NCBI GenBank assembly: GCA_030704615.1
Contig: CM060732.1
Location: 40,529,053 to 40,593,052 of the forward strand
Length of the DNA stretch: 64,000 nt
Direction of reading: 5' to 3'
DNA from: Takakia lepidozioides
Lineage: Eukaryota; Streptophyta; Takakiopsida; Takakiales; Takakiaceae
This document shows, piece after piece, positions 35,308 through 48,186 of this stretch. The translations under genes were made by a program, and so were the position numbers. Every line of letters starts with the position of its first letter. The stretch's first letter is position 1. Below the pieces are notes generated by a model that worked only from the letters and a program-made list of their open reading frames with translations, had not been told where the DNA came from and did no database searches.

Positions 35308-38300
35308 ATGGGTTCGCAGTGGCTACTTTGGAAGCCACAACTGGCAGTTGTTGCAGTGATAATAGTCGGTTTGAGTGAAAAAGGTTCAAACTGCCATATA
35401 CTCAGAGGGACCGAGATAGCGAGGCCGTTTATCGCCGGTCCTGGAATCACTGAAACAACAAAGCTCAACTCAAACGCCAACGGATCGCATATGATCCTCA
35501 ATGATGCACAGCAATTAGCTCACCATCTATTCATGGATTGGTTATCTGGAATCAATTCGATCTACAGGGCACGTAAGAAAGAGGGAACGTTTAGTGAAAA
35601 TGGAGAGAATGTGGTGCAAGAGGGTCCTGGAAGTTGGATACTGGTGGATATAGATGGATGTGGCAACTTCAGCTCTGTGCAAGAAGCCGTTAACTTCGTT
35701 CCTCGTGGAAATAAGGAGCGTGTTGTTATTTATATTAACCCTGGAATATACGAGTAAGTCAAGTCTGTCTAGCACTCCATCTGAAAAAGTCGCAATGAGT
35801 AATGTGCAGATGAGGAGAGGATGAGATGAGGACGTCTAGAAGCTTAGTTTTCACTCGAGGGTGCTATGTACGTCGTAACTTCTTAGTCTTCAGGAAGAGA
35901 ATTGCTGAGGGCGTCTCCTTGAAAAAAACTCACATTAGTTAGTACTTACATAGGACTAAGCATCTACGGAATCAAGTACTGTACCTCTATGGCTTTTTTT
36001 CAATGTGTTATGTAGAATGTTACTGTGTTCTTGCTTGCAATCTCTTTGGGTTCGGACTTGCTTTTCATCTGAAGTGTTCGATTTAATCGCCACTCACTGA
36101 ATCCATCGGGATGCTAATCTGGCTCCGTTTGATTCGTCAGTAGATATATTTACGCAATCATCCACCAGGTAACCTTTACAGGTTTTTAGGTCTTGAAAGT
36201 GTAGTGATTCTACAAATTGGTGACGGTGGCAGGGAAAAGGTGGTGGTTCCATCTGAAAAGCCCTTCATCACGTTTTGGGGAGGAGGGCAAGGAGTAACAG
36301 TTATCACTTGGAATGCCGCTTCCCGCGACCTGGATGCCACTGGCAAACCTTTCGGAACCTACAACAGTGCCACTGTCGGCGTACATTCAGCTCACTTTGT
36401 TGCCCGCAACATTAGCTTTCAGGTATGTTGAGAAAGCATCCTACCCGATGTCTTGTGTGTGAAAATTAGAACAGTTTTTTTTTCGTTGTTGCAACATTGT
36501 TTTAGAACTGTACGTGCAGAACTTTTGAATCGCACAAGTTTTGTCCTTGCATGTGTCTGTCTCGCTCATTTCCTAACTGTTTACCGTGTGCACGCATGAT
36601 ATATGGACATCATGTTTGACAAGATTGGAGTCAGTCAATTATATGAGTTCACTCACCACCTTCCACCTTCTTAAAATTGCAAAGTATCAATTGCTGTGAT
36701 GAAGAATCTGGCCTATTAGGCTGTGTGGGCGATTTCTGGGGATTTCCGCACAGAAATAAGCTGACCATGATACGCACGTGAATTGTATGATCCATCTTAC
36801 TGAAGATGATATCCAATTCCGAGGTTGTTCTTGGAAGCATCCTGGTAGACACGTACTTCTCCACACATTCCTCGATGGTGACCAGATAGAGTCCATTTCA
36901 GAGCACTAGATATAGTTACACAAACCAAGAGTGTTCTAATCTTCTTTGCAGTGAAACTGATCATATACTATATGTGCAATGACCACTTCTAATACATAAT
37001 TGTGTTGAACAAAATTGATCTCTAATGTCCTCGCTGCGTGGAGTCTTCATTGGCTGTTCTGAATTCGACATGGACAGAATACCGCACCGCGCCCAGCGCC
37101 TGGCATGGTGGGATGGCAAGCAGTGGCATTGCGAATTTCAGGCGACAAGGCCGCGTTCTACAGCTGTGGATTCTACGGGGCCCAGGATACTCTGTATGAC
37201 CACAAGGGCCGTCACTACTTCCATGACTGCTACATTGAGGGCTCTATCGATTTTATATTTGGCGGTGGGCTGTCCCTCTACTCGGTAAGCTGGCCAGCAT
37301 CCAAAAACCCTTTTACTTTGCTTCAAGACTCATGCGAGTTCTAGGATTTTCAACATCCTCTTGTGCCTTTCAAAAGCAGTGCTACCTCGGCCGAGTCTCT
37401 GTTATCTAAGCAGTTCTATTTGTAACCTTGATCACTACCCTCAAAAGTAGGCAATAGGAAAAGCATGGATTCGTCACTTCCGAAGTTCTTAGTTAGATTC
37501 TATGTACAAGGGAGCTTCTGTATAATTTGTAGTATAAATTAGCTTAAAATACCAAGTGCTATTCTTCTGCCATCTAGGTAACTCTCAGAAGCTGATAGAT
37601 CTGTTGTAAGTTGTATGCTCTTCCATGCATTGCAATACCGAACACTCAGAGAGGAGTTTCAAATCATAAGGAATGAATTCGCAAAAAAGCTTCATCTGCA
37701 AAGCCAGTGCTCGCGATCTTTCAAAAGAATCCTCCCCAAAGATAACAGGATTCCAAAGGATGCGATGTGGGATGGGGGTGGGGGCAGGAGTGTATGCTTC
37801 ATGCAATTGACTGCTCTGGCTCTCTAACCGCCCAGAAACGTAAAAGCCCGAAGAACAGATCTGGTTTTGCATTTATGAACTGCACTGTTACTGGATCTGC
37901 ACTACTTTTCTTGGGCCGGGCATGGGGAAAGTATTCGACGGTAGTATTTGCATACACATACATGGACAACATTATACTGCCCCCTGTTTGGAGTGACTGG
38001 AACGACCCTCAAAGACAGAAGTAAGCCTTTCTTGTCCTTCTTTATCCCCTTGAATTAGGCTGCATATTACTCCAGGTGAAACTGTAGACCTGTCACTTGA
38101 AGTTTTTACGGGGACCATTGTCGGTGCTGCATATGAATAACTTCAAATGAGCAGATCGTCAAATGAGAAACATTCGATTTTGTTCGACAATCTTTTCTGA
38201 GTTCGTGTTGGGGGTGGGTGTAGAACGGTTTACTACGGGGAATTCAAATGCTGGGGACCCGGAGCTCAACAAAATGCACGTGTAGCATGGAGCCATGAGC

Positions 38301-38377
38301 TTACTGATACAGAAGCTGAGCCTTTCCTTAGCCTCGGCTTCATTGATGGTGAGGATTGGCTTATGGAGTCGCAATAA
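35308..38377 (+). CDS. PME: Pectinesterase (pectin methylesterase), PME-C
   Basis: Plus-strand exons are 35308-35753, 36233-36422, 37078-37284, 37788-38020 and 38224-38377, giving 409 aa. All introns are GT-AG with the same phases as the other three genes. A hydrophobic N-terminus (about residues 10-22) suggests secretion. The region before the catalytic domain is the longest of the four (about 115 residues) and holds a [13 protein letters not shown] helix, but I see no classical pectinesterase-inhibitor domain. Motifs are GIYEEK, WQAVAL, YGAQDTL, SIDFIFG and LGRAW; all key catalytic residues are present. Exon 2 is 18 nt longer than in PME-A/B because of an insertion ([12 protein letters not shown]). 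The last exon reads [13 protein letters not shown] and ends DWLMESQ. Expected to de-esterify wall homogalacturonan. Confidence 0.9.
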
Positions 38378-40119
38378 CTTCCTGCACCAAAGTAAGTTAC
38401 AGCCTGAATCACTCCAGAGTTTTGAAGATTGCAGCTGCCAGGGTTCCTATTTAATGAATTGTACGTATACACATTTGTTCGCGTACATTTAGTGCAAGGG
38501 AACGGGCATTCGGAGAGCACGTCTGCACAGTGAAGGAACAAGGCTGTCTTTCGGATTTCCCCATTCCACCTTGAGCCTCCTAGCAACAACAAAGGAATTG
38601 AGTTTGCGACTACCAAGGCCGGCTTGCAGGAACAGTAGAACATCTACAGGCTATAGATCCGATACTTGAGTCGGGGAAATTCAAACATCTAGTTTTAATT
38701 TGCAGGAAAAGTAGCGAACAATGCCTCTCAAAAGTTGTGAGTTGAAGTTTACGATTGAACAGGCTTCGGAACACCCACAGATAGTGAACATTGTATTTTT
38801 GAATGATGAATGCTATATGATACGGGAACATACTCTGGTTCAGCAAGGAAACTCCAGTAAGTTCTTAATCTAGTCTTTGAACATAAATAACTTAAGTGTT
38901 AAGGCTCACGTGATTGTGGTTGAAAGAGGCCGAGAAGAAGATTTTTAGAGATAATGGTGGATTGTAATGATTTGCCGTTACAGACACAGCATAGCCTGGT
39001 GCGGCAGATACTGGGAGATCCAATCCCCCCATGTGGGTCATATTCTAGGTGTGTAACTGCCGTAACTCTTCCTCAGTGAACAAACTTGTCTTCATTTGAG
39101 GCTGGTTGGCAGCACGGATGTGGTGTCAAGTGGAGAAAGGGAATGCTGAGAAAGGGAGAGAATGAGTGGGTTGTGTGACAGAGGGCCCATGGGACACAGT
39201 AGCAGATGAAAAGTTTTGTGTTTGTTTCTGAAGGATGGAAGTGGAGACAGGGAGATCGAGGGTTTGGTAGCTGGTGACCTGACATTCTGCAGAGTTGGGT
39301 GATGAGAGAAGAGAAAGCAATGTCGCACAAGGCATTGACAACTGTGCTTTCTATTCTTAGAATGCGATAAACTTGGCAGCCTTGAGCTTCATGCCATTGG
39401 ACCCTTTCTAGGAAATGAATAGCTAAGCTCATCTTGCGCAGTCGCAGGACACCCAGTCTCAAGAATATAATGTTCAGCACTTAGAAAGACAAAGTCACCA
39501 ACGGCAACTGATTTCTTTATAGTCGTTGTCGACTATCTATACTGTATTAGATCCGGACGATGGCTGTTCTATTTTCCAGTGAAGTTGGCGAAGATCTCGC
39601 CAAATGCTGTGCCAATCTTCTGTGTGCATTCCCATGCGCTACCCACAACCCCACCCACAATCTACATCTATGCTTCTGTCCATGTCCATCGAAATCCATC
39701 ATGGTGGGCCCTCCTCCATAGCACCTCACATTTTGCCATTGAATGTCTCACCATGGTGCCAAGTGGTGGGAAGAAAGTTTGATCAGTGTACTATTGGAGA
39801 AGTTTCTAAGAGACTGTCAGCTCTGGCACCAGATAATGCACTTCATTGGTTGGCATCAATAAGTGCTTCAGTTCTCTGGGCCCTCAAACTGCTACGCCCA
39901 TATTATTGACTACTCAGCCATACATATCTGATCAGACATGCAATCACCATTCAATGCTCTCAGATTCCACTTTCACTACTTTTCGTGCTGTGCTACAAAA
40001 TCAACACCAGCAGAAAAGCAGAGAATACTAGAAATGAGGTAAGAACTTAATGCACACCTGCAACCTCTGACGGGATGGTACGCCGGTTGTCGGCATGTCA
40101 GATCTTCCCATACTACAGT
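38378..40119. other. Intergenic region after PME-C
   Basis: There is no recognisable gene. Frames at 38266-38643, 39073-39480 and 39604-39909 have no family motif and overlap each other on both strands, as expected by chance. Confidence 0.3.
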
Positions 40120-40262
40120 AAAACAACTTTATTACACGTCATGCATCCACGTCATAATGCAGTTAAACTACGCTACTACACGTCATAGCCACGTCATGTC
40201 CACGTCGCATCCAAGTCGCATCCACGTCATACTGTAGTTGAATCACTTCACTACACGTCACC
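40120..40262. other. Cluster of CACGTCA-type motifs
   Basis: Within about 140 bp there are seven acgtc-centred motifs (acacgtca, ccacgtca, ccacgtcgc), several spaced 10-20 bp apart, plus a near match (ccaagtcgc). The block is bounded by related strings actacagtaaaacaact and actgtagttgaatcact. It may be a decayed tandem repeat, or a dense array of ACGT-core bZIP-type sites. Confidence 0.4.
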
Positions 40263-41147
40263 ATCCTCTGTCCCCTCTATTCTACTGTCACATTTCACTG
40301 TCAGATCCTGGTTGAGAGTGACATGGAACCGGAGTGTAAACTCCAGTCGGGGTTACGCTGGGTCACGCGATAGGGTGTGTAACTCCACTCGGTGTAACTC
40401 ACGATTGGTCTCAAAATTTATATAAAATGGACCTAGAAGAGTGACATGCGAGACACCAGGGTTACATCGGGTTACACCCCGGTTGGGATACCAGTTCTCG
40501 TGTCACGAATTGAACCCGAGATCTCGCCACCTATACTGCAATCACCTTAACACGCCACCCACCATAGCATGACACCCTTTTGGATTCTGGAGTATTTAAT
40601 AGTGAAACCAAGGTAAGAGGGGTGGGGGAGATCTGACAGGGGCCCCGCCGGAGTCCTAGTGTCCTCCCATCACACACTAAGTTATACTTTTGACGGCAAT
40701 TGCCAAATATCACTGTTCCCAACAACTCGTTCGCAGTTCCCAATACAGATTTGCTTTGAGTGCAACCATCTAGGGATCAGCACTTTTAAGTTACACTGTA
40801 TGTGAAATTCCATATACAGCAAGTGCCATAGTAAGTAGAGTTGTTTGACTCCGAGTTGATTCCCCACATGTTGCCAGGTCTCTGGGAAGCCAATGCCACA
40901 AACCGAAACCAGCGTAGAAAATGCAGATTCGAAATAAGTGGCGATTGTAGGAGATGTTGAATGAGTGTTAGGCGAATGAATCCAAAACATTGTAGAGACA
41001 GTAAGGCGAACAATCTAAAATTGACATAGCATGGAAAAGGCTACCCATATGAAACCAAATAGACAAACAAAAATAGCCAGCCGATTTGTGAGCTGTCGCT
41101 CCCATGTGTTTTATTTGGAGAAACAACCAAAAAAAAAAGCCACATTA
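40263..41147. other. Intergenic, repeat-like
   Basis: There is no gene. Around 40495-40560 a sequence with gaattgaacccgagatct and caatcaccttaacacgcc looks like the tRNA-related part of a retroelement, but no full element could be traced. Confidence 0.3.
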
Positions 41148-41486
41148 CCATACGTTGCTGTCAGATTCGACAGCACAGTGTCGAAATTTTTTTTGGGAGA
41201 CCGTCCATTCGGCACCTCATATCTTATACTCCAGGTTTCGGCAGTTTAGGATTGAAATTTTTTGCCACCTGCGATACTAGCTTACGATATGATATGAGCT
41301 CCGCATCTTTAGAGGCTGCCGGCGCCCTCTGTATTCTGTCCTTCAATAGATTTTTTGAGATTTTCCAAACTTTCTTATTTTTGGACAAGCTGAGTATGTA
41401 ATATTTCTGGATTTTAGACATATCACTTGAGTTAATTCAAAAATTTCAACAAATTAATTTGTGTCGAATCTGACAGCAACGTAGGG
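41148..41486. mobile_element. 339-bp TIR element
   Basis: The ends are inverted repeats of about 25 bp sharing tacgttgctgtcagattcga, with TA on both sides (41146-41147 and 41487-41488). The interior has no transposase, only a chance 65-aa frame. It resembles the Tc1/mariner-type MITEs at 4161 and 30472 in its TA target, but its sequence is different. Confidence 0.65.
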
Positions 41487-41489
41487 TAT

Positions 41490-43850
41490 TCGTTTTTATT
41501 CACTTTATCATCCAAACCACTTCACTATTGAAAAATAACCGGGCACTCAAGGGTTTTAGTTTTTTTCCCTTCATAATCTGTTAATAAAGTTTCATCCAGG
41601 GCCTCTGTTCTGTTAAAAAAAAGAAAACATAGTGAACAATTGTTTTTGATCTCCCTCAAAAACTGTTCTTGAGGTAATTATCTCTAAAAAAAAGAACATA
41701 ATATTTTTGAAAATAGATATTACCTCAACAAGCTCTAGGAGTGACGTGTTTTTTAAACTCTGAATTCATTAATAATCCAATGTTACTGGTTGCAACTCTG
41801 GTAACAACTCTGGTACAACTCTGGAAGTTGGAGGATTGCAATCCCTTTGCAATTCCACTCGTAGGGGCTGTCGTGTTTATTGCGCATCTTTGTTTGACGA
41901 ATCTTCCATCATCGTCGCCATTAAATCCCCACATTGTCTAAGTTACATATGCAACTTGGATACTGTACGCGATCCCACTTTATACCTCGTGCAACTGCAG
42001 CAAACATGCAAAGGTGGGTAGACTGTTATACAGATAGTTCATTGTTGAAGGGGGTCTACCTATTTAGTACTAAACAATCTTGTATGTGACTACTCCCTGT
42101 GTTTCTTACAAGGGTGAGTGTTAAAGTGTGAAGAGAACTCTATTCCCTTCCTTGGACAAGTGTTAAGTTTGCATAGATCATAGCCCATCAAGGACCTCCC
42201 TAAATAACTAGGCTCTTAGATCTACAAAAAACTATTTTCTCCCAACAATGGATGCTCATGAATACATTTGTTTTGAGACCTTTTAGTGGTTTATGGGCAC
42301 CCACAATACCACACACAACAATGTAGCAGGAGTTGAGCTCAGAATGACCTGGGTGGCACCGACTGGTGGTAGTTCATCGTTTTGGCCCCACACAAAGTGG
42401 TAGGTAGGTCTATCCATCAAAGTAGAGAAGCTTGGAATCCGAGGTGCAGCTTCCGGGCAGGCTGCCTGTGACTTATGTAGATGCATAAGTGGTGGGGCAC
42501 GTGCTCTTTACTTGCTGCTGCGCTGGGCACTCTTCCAAGTATTCCTACTCTGTGAAACAGTAATAAACAGGGAGCATGCTAGTCGTGCAGCTCTCTCATC
42601 GCTGCTGTGTTGAGAACAATCGCTCCAACAATGATTGACAGAGACCCACAGAACTGTCAAAACACGCACTGCGGGTCCTACATTTGAGAATAAGAAGGAA
42701 CTTATGTTGAAATGAAAACAAGGAAAACATAACCTTTATAATGGGAGTTTTTTGAGCCTATGGCTGGCATAATGAGCCCAACTCATCGTCCTCATTGTGA
42801 AGGTGGATTGCAACTCTCTCAGCTCGGCCATGTCAAGCTGGATTGCACACTAACTATGTTCCTAAGATTCCTCTAAACTGCTTTAGTCACCCTTTCATGG
42901 TCATTTGGTGATCACCCCCACCATACTGAAAGCCTAACAGGAGGAAGAAGATAGAGAAGAGATAAAGCGTATGTATCCACAGCCTAGGTAAGAACTAAGA
43001 ACACCCGTCACACCTACAAAGGTACAAAACTCTCCGATCATTATGTAATTGCATTTCAACCATAGTTTGGCACTGACAGCTCTCACAATGGAACTCAGAT
43101 TACACCACTTATTAGAAAGTCTTCAACAATGAGAAAGATACCTTGGAAACCCAGGAAAATAAAAAATAAAAAATACGGCATACTAAACAAGCATCATATG
43201 ATTCATATCTAAAACAGAAAACTCCAACAAATTTAGTGATGGGTGTTTTAACTTTTTATCCTTCTGTTTTACGGAACACAAAAAGAGAAAGGGAACCCAA
43301 TACGGCCTCGTGGATTGTTAGAAGAGGTTCCTATTCTCCGAGATGCAGAGATCTGAACTCAGGGCTCATAGGACCCCCCAGAAGAAACAGTAGGGAAGAA
43401 GATGATGAGGTGCATTAAAAGCTGCCAGGCTTGCAGCATTCATGTACTTGCTGTCCATGGTGATCGGTCTTGTCTGACTCGCAGTTGTCTATAGTCTATA
43501 CATACTCCCCGGAAGAAGTATGCAAAGTATGCATAATACAGTAGATAGGTACCACAGCATACAGATACACTTGATACTTGAGGAAATACACACGGAGAGT
43601 ACAGTTCGGCTATCATAGTGGGCGTGTACTGCTAAAGTGGTTGTCCCCAAAAGCAGCAGTGATCGAGAAAAGAAAGCAATATCCGACCCTTGAGAGATGG
43701 CAGAAACTGGGCATGGGGGGACGGTGACATCGATAGCGCCAGAGTGGCGGCGCTGAGCTGTAGGATGCTGTCTAGGCGAGTTCAATACGACGTTCACAGT
43801 ATCTGACACACGGAGGCGTGTCCAGTCCAATCCCAGCTCAGAGATATGGA
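41490..43850. other. Intergenic, no recognised features
   Basis: AT-rich then mixed sequence. Several open frames of 60-113 aa have no recognisable motif. I see nothing else supportable here. Confidence 0.3.
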
Positions 43851-43861
43851 GTACGGACAGT

Positions 43862-43870
43862 GTATATAAC
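43862..43870 (+). promoter_or_regulatory. Candidate TATA box of PME-D (TATATAA)
   Basis: tgtatataac lies about 435 bp upstream of the PME-D start codon in GC-balanced sequence without long frames. This would give a 5' leader of about 400 nt. Motif evidence only. Confidence 0.35.
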
Positions 43871-44301
43871 TTTGGGGAGATTCTGCACGGGTGACAAGAC
43901 AGACCTGAGATAGGGGAGTGCCTGAACAGTCAGTGCAGCGTGGTGGTCATGAATCCTGCGTCTGTTTGAGAGAAGGTTGCAGAGGAGTGTGAGTTTACAG
44001 AAGTCTAGGAGGTACCACCGTGTGGTGCTGAGAGAGATAGTGAAGTCGAGGAGATTTGCTGTAGAGAAGTTCGAAGGCAGCGGGGGAGCTCAATACACAG
44101 TTGTCCGTGTTTAAGAAAGTTAGCGGCCATCCTTCTCCGCCTTTGTTCTGCTTAGGGAGACTACTTAGACCATCGCAAAACGGAGAGAGTGCCCGTCGTG
44201 TAGAGCGAAAGAGAGACAAGAAGCTTCGTTCGCTACTGAACATCTAGTTACTTTGTTTCCAGCTGACTGGGACTTGCGTAGCTGAAAACGAGTACTCCAA
44301 A

Positions 44302-47300
44302 ATGTGTTCTCAACGATTATGGAAGCTGGTTATAACTCTAGCTTTTCTTTTAGTACTAGTCAGTACTCCCCTAGCTGTGGAGTCAAAACGAAATCACAGT
44401 CGACATCGACGATCTGTCACATCCAGCACTCTAAGCGCTGCCAGACAACAAATCGCTGCCGATTTTCTAAAATGGGTAGCTAGTGTCGGAGCCAGAGCCA
44501 AGTTGAAGGGTCAAAGCAATGCCAACGCGTCGTCAAGCAATTCCAAGCTTATTGGTAACTCAGGTCCCTTAGAACCAATTGTGGACCGGAAAGCTGTTGC
44601 GTCACCCACTAACTACATTGTGGTCGACCAAAACGGATGGGGAAATTTTCGGACTGTGAATGAAGCTATTCAATCGATTCCCAAGGACAAATGGCGATCC
44701 TATCGGATCACTATTCAAATCAATAACGGTATATACAGGTTAGCCTATTCTCCTCTAACTCTCTCTTCGTAAGTACCTGTCTATTGTAGCATTTAAAATG
44801 AATCTACATGGCTAGGCAAAGCATGATCCAGTGTCCAGACCAGACTCGGTCTGCCTTCCCAAAATAATCGTCGAATAGTACATGGCGATCTCATCTCGGA
44901 GGGCTGAACGATGAGCTCAATTGATGCTTCGGTCCATAGAGATATATCTGTACTGGCCTGCTTGTCACAAAGCTCGGACTAGGGATGTCATTGCGCTTCA
45001 GATATGCTTAAATGAACAATTGTGTCTAAACGTCGAGTCTTTCGATTCGTAGTCGTGCAGATGAATGCTGAGCCTGTCTTGGATGCAGAGAAAAGGTTAT
45101 GATAGGCAAGAACAGGCCGCTGATCACGTTGCAAGGATATGACCAACCCACCATCGTATGGAATGACAGTGCAATGCTCGTCGGCAATAAAACCTTTGAC
45201 AGTGCAACTGTGGGTGTCAGCGGTAGCTACTTTATAGCCCGCAACATCACTTTCCAGGTATACATCAAGGTTATGAAATGGCTCTCACTCTCGATTGTTT
45301 TGAAGTGCAATGACGTTCTGATTCACACACAATGTGTGAAACAATACTTACCCTTCATGATTGTAGTCTGCTCAGTCCATGCTGCACAGAGATACATGTA
45401 TAATTTGCTAAGCTATATATCAGGCTCACAAGGATAAAGTTTTGCTCTGAGGTCTCCAAATGATCAATTCGACGAGTCACAGGTGATCATAGTCTCACGT
45501 AGGTTTGTGCGGCATTGTTGAACTCCAACTAGAGCTGCAATTTAACTCCTTCCAAAATTTAGCGTTAAAATCTTCACATCGTCACGACATATACAATTGG
45601 CGACCTTCTCATGTCTGCATAAGGAGCTCACTAAACTTGAACAAACTACTGACTAATTCATGGTGCAGAACGATGCTCCATCTCCGCCAGTGGGAGCTGT
45701 AGGAATGCAAGCTGTCGCCCTTCGAGTCTCCGCGGACATGGCTGCCTTCTACAACTGTACAATGATCGGCAACCAAGACACCCTCTACGACCACAACGGC
45801 CGCCATTATTTCAAAAACTGCTTCATCCAAGGGGACATAGACTTCATCTTTGGAGATGGTCTCTCCATGTACAAAGTAAGTCCCAAAACCCACTCTCTCA
45901 ACACATGTACATGCACCATTCCACAAAGACGTAGAGCATAGATGTGAAGTGGGTTTGTCCACTATAGTCACTTCCTGTAGGCTGTCAGAAGAAAATTCAT
46001 GACTCGGTATACTTTCTGCGGAGCGTCAGAGTTTGTAATCGCTACAAAGCTGACAAAAGAGAACTAGGTTGTCGTCTTCCATATCCCACTTTCGATGGGA
46101 GTCTTCCTAACCATTGGCAAGTGGAACCCACAGTGGGGTCATAAGACTGTCAGAGAACCAGATATTTGTACACGTTTACAAAAAGGCCATGATGTGAAAT
46201 GCATCGCAATTCACTTGATCACCCCCTAAAAGTGCGCAATTCAATTGAACTAACCCTAATTTGCAATTCAATTGAATTGTCTGCACACGATTCAATTGGC
46301 AATTCAATTGAATTGTAATCTATATTTTTTAACTTATTTTTGTATATAATATATAATATATGTACATGTATATATTCAAATTATATTTATACACATATAA
46401 GAGTATACGCTAAAAATACATGTTGCCCGTCTATTCTTGCTGTCCGTCTGTCAATCCTTTGCCGTGGTAAGGCTTGAGCCCAAGATAAGCCTAAGGGAGA
46501 GCGAGAGAGGGAGAGAGAGAGAGGGGAAGTCACGAAGCCGCTTGAAAAAGCGAGATTGTCTCTCTTTGTGGATGTTGGTGCCAATATATGGCTATGTACA
46601 TATACCAAACATGATACCAATGTAAGAGTATCAACGTGTAAGAGTTTGATATATTAAAATTATATAGAACACACATCCCAACTTCAACATGATACTTTTG
46701 TAAGGGTATCGAAATTTTTGATAATTCTCAAGATGAACATATTTTTTGTTTTCTTCTTGGGCGATACTAGTGTTAGGGGACTACATGGTGATGCAAGGGA
46801 AGCCTTTCATCAATTGTCAGGTTTGATTTTGTCTGTTTTTTTCGGAGCCAGCCATGTTTCTTTTGCCAGTGAATCACAAGAAGCTGCTGAACTGTCTCCG
46901 TCTCTGGCTCTCCCTTTCTCGCTGAGGGTGAGGGTGGTTTCACAACTCCACAATTTCCTCAAGGGCACAAGAAAGAGGGCCAGCAAGAATAGACGGGCAA
47001 CATGTATTTTTAGCGTATACTTTTATATGTGTATAAATATAATTTGAATATATACATGTACATATATATTATATATTATATACAAAAATAAGTTAAAAAT
47101 TATAGATTACAATTCAAGTGAATTGCCAATTCGCAATTCAATTGAATCGTGTGGCGACAATTCAATTGAATTGCGCACTTTTAGGGGGTGATCAAGTGAA
47201 TTGGGATGCATTTCACATCAAGGCCTTTTTGCTCGAACATGGGTGGAACCTCCCTTAAAAATTCATTATGTAAGTATCTAGATACAGACACCGATCCCAA

Positions 47301-48186
47301 GGAATCGCACCCATGTATCCCCTGCACCACGATGTATTTGAAATTTTGAAACCTCGAAAGTGGTGAGTTCACAACCGGCAGGTCATGGGTCCCGGGATTG
47401 CTCAGTGAACCTGAACGCCGTACCTACAGAACATGAATTGTCTTCTATCACATGGAACCCACCTCTGCAATGGGTCTGTAATGGGGGTTGTAGATGATAG
47501 TTGATTGCATGGCCATTTGGTATTCCATACTCGCACCGCAGGCTGCAAATAATTGCGAGATTGACCAACTGCTGACGAGGTTGCAAATGATGGTGGTGTG
47601 CAGAGCTGCGACTTGAATGTTGTACCAGCTGCGTCAGGAGCAGTTACTGCTCAAAAGCGACAGAATGCAACAGACCCCAGCGGCTTCTCCTTTCTGGACT
47701 GCCTCATCAGCGGCAGCGGGCAGGTGTACCTTGGCAGGGCATGGGGCCCCTTCTCTCGCGTTGTCTACGCTTATACCTGGATGGAGAACATCATCTACGG
47801 CCCAGGCTGGATGGATTGGAATATTCCAGCCCGAGACGAGTACGTATTCTCATCCCTGATATACAGTACTTTTGAATAACACCCATATATGCATGTGCAT
47901 GCGTTCTTGTTTGTTTGCTGTGTGTGGGGATGAACATTTTGTTGATCCGCATTGCAGAGAGTGGGTCCTCAGTCCTTTTGTGAATTAACTATCGTTAATT
48001 CACAGTTCTCAATCGGGAGTGTTTGGCTGGTGCAGCACTGTGTATTATGGGCAGTACAAGTGCGGAGGCCCAGGAGCTGTAGAGCTTGGAAGAGTAGCAT
48101 GGTCGCATGAGCTCTCGGATGCAGAAGCGGCTCCCTTCCTCGATATCTCTTTTGTGGATGGTGCAGAATGGATACCTGAGGTTTGA
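44302..48186 (+). CDS. PME: Pectinesterase (pectin methylesterase), PME-D
   Basis: Plus-strand exons are 44302-44738, 45089-45257, 45669-45875, 47604-47839 and 48036-48186, giving 399 aa, with GT-AG introns in phases 2,0,0,2. A strong signal peptide ([20 protein letters not shown]) is followed by a basic region RNHSRHRR, then a polar stretch similar to PME-B ([12 protein letters not shown] versus [12 protein letters not shown]), suggesting these two are closer relatives. Motifs are GIYREK, MQAVAL, IGNQDTL, DIDFIFG and LGRAW; catalytic Gln, Asp and Arg residues are present. The usual CGFYGAQDT reads CTMIGNQDT here. The last exon reads [13 protein letters not shown] and ends EWIPEV. Intron 3 is 1728 bp because it carries a long inverted-repeat element. 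Expected to be secreted and to act on wall pectin. Confidence 0.9.
46179..47231. mobile_element. Long-arm inverted-repeat element in PME-D intron 3
   Basis: Arms at about 46179-46442 and 46981-47231 are near-complete inverted repeats of each other (about 250-264 bp). The outer end is caaaaaggcc-tgatgtgaaatg and the inner end is gtctattcttgctg. The arms contain many copies of caattcaattgaatt-type palindromes. The about 540-bp centre has no transposase motif. Long arms fit a foldback or Mutator-like non-autonomous element. Flanks (cacgttta versus ctcgaaca) show no clear target duplication, so the superfamily is open. Confidence 0.75.
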
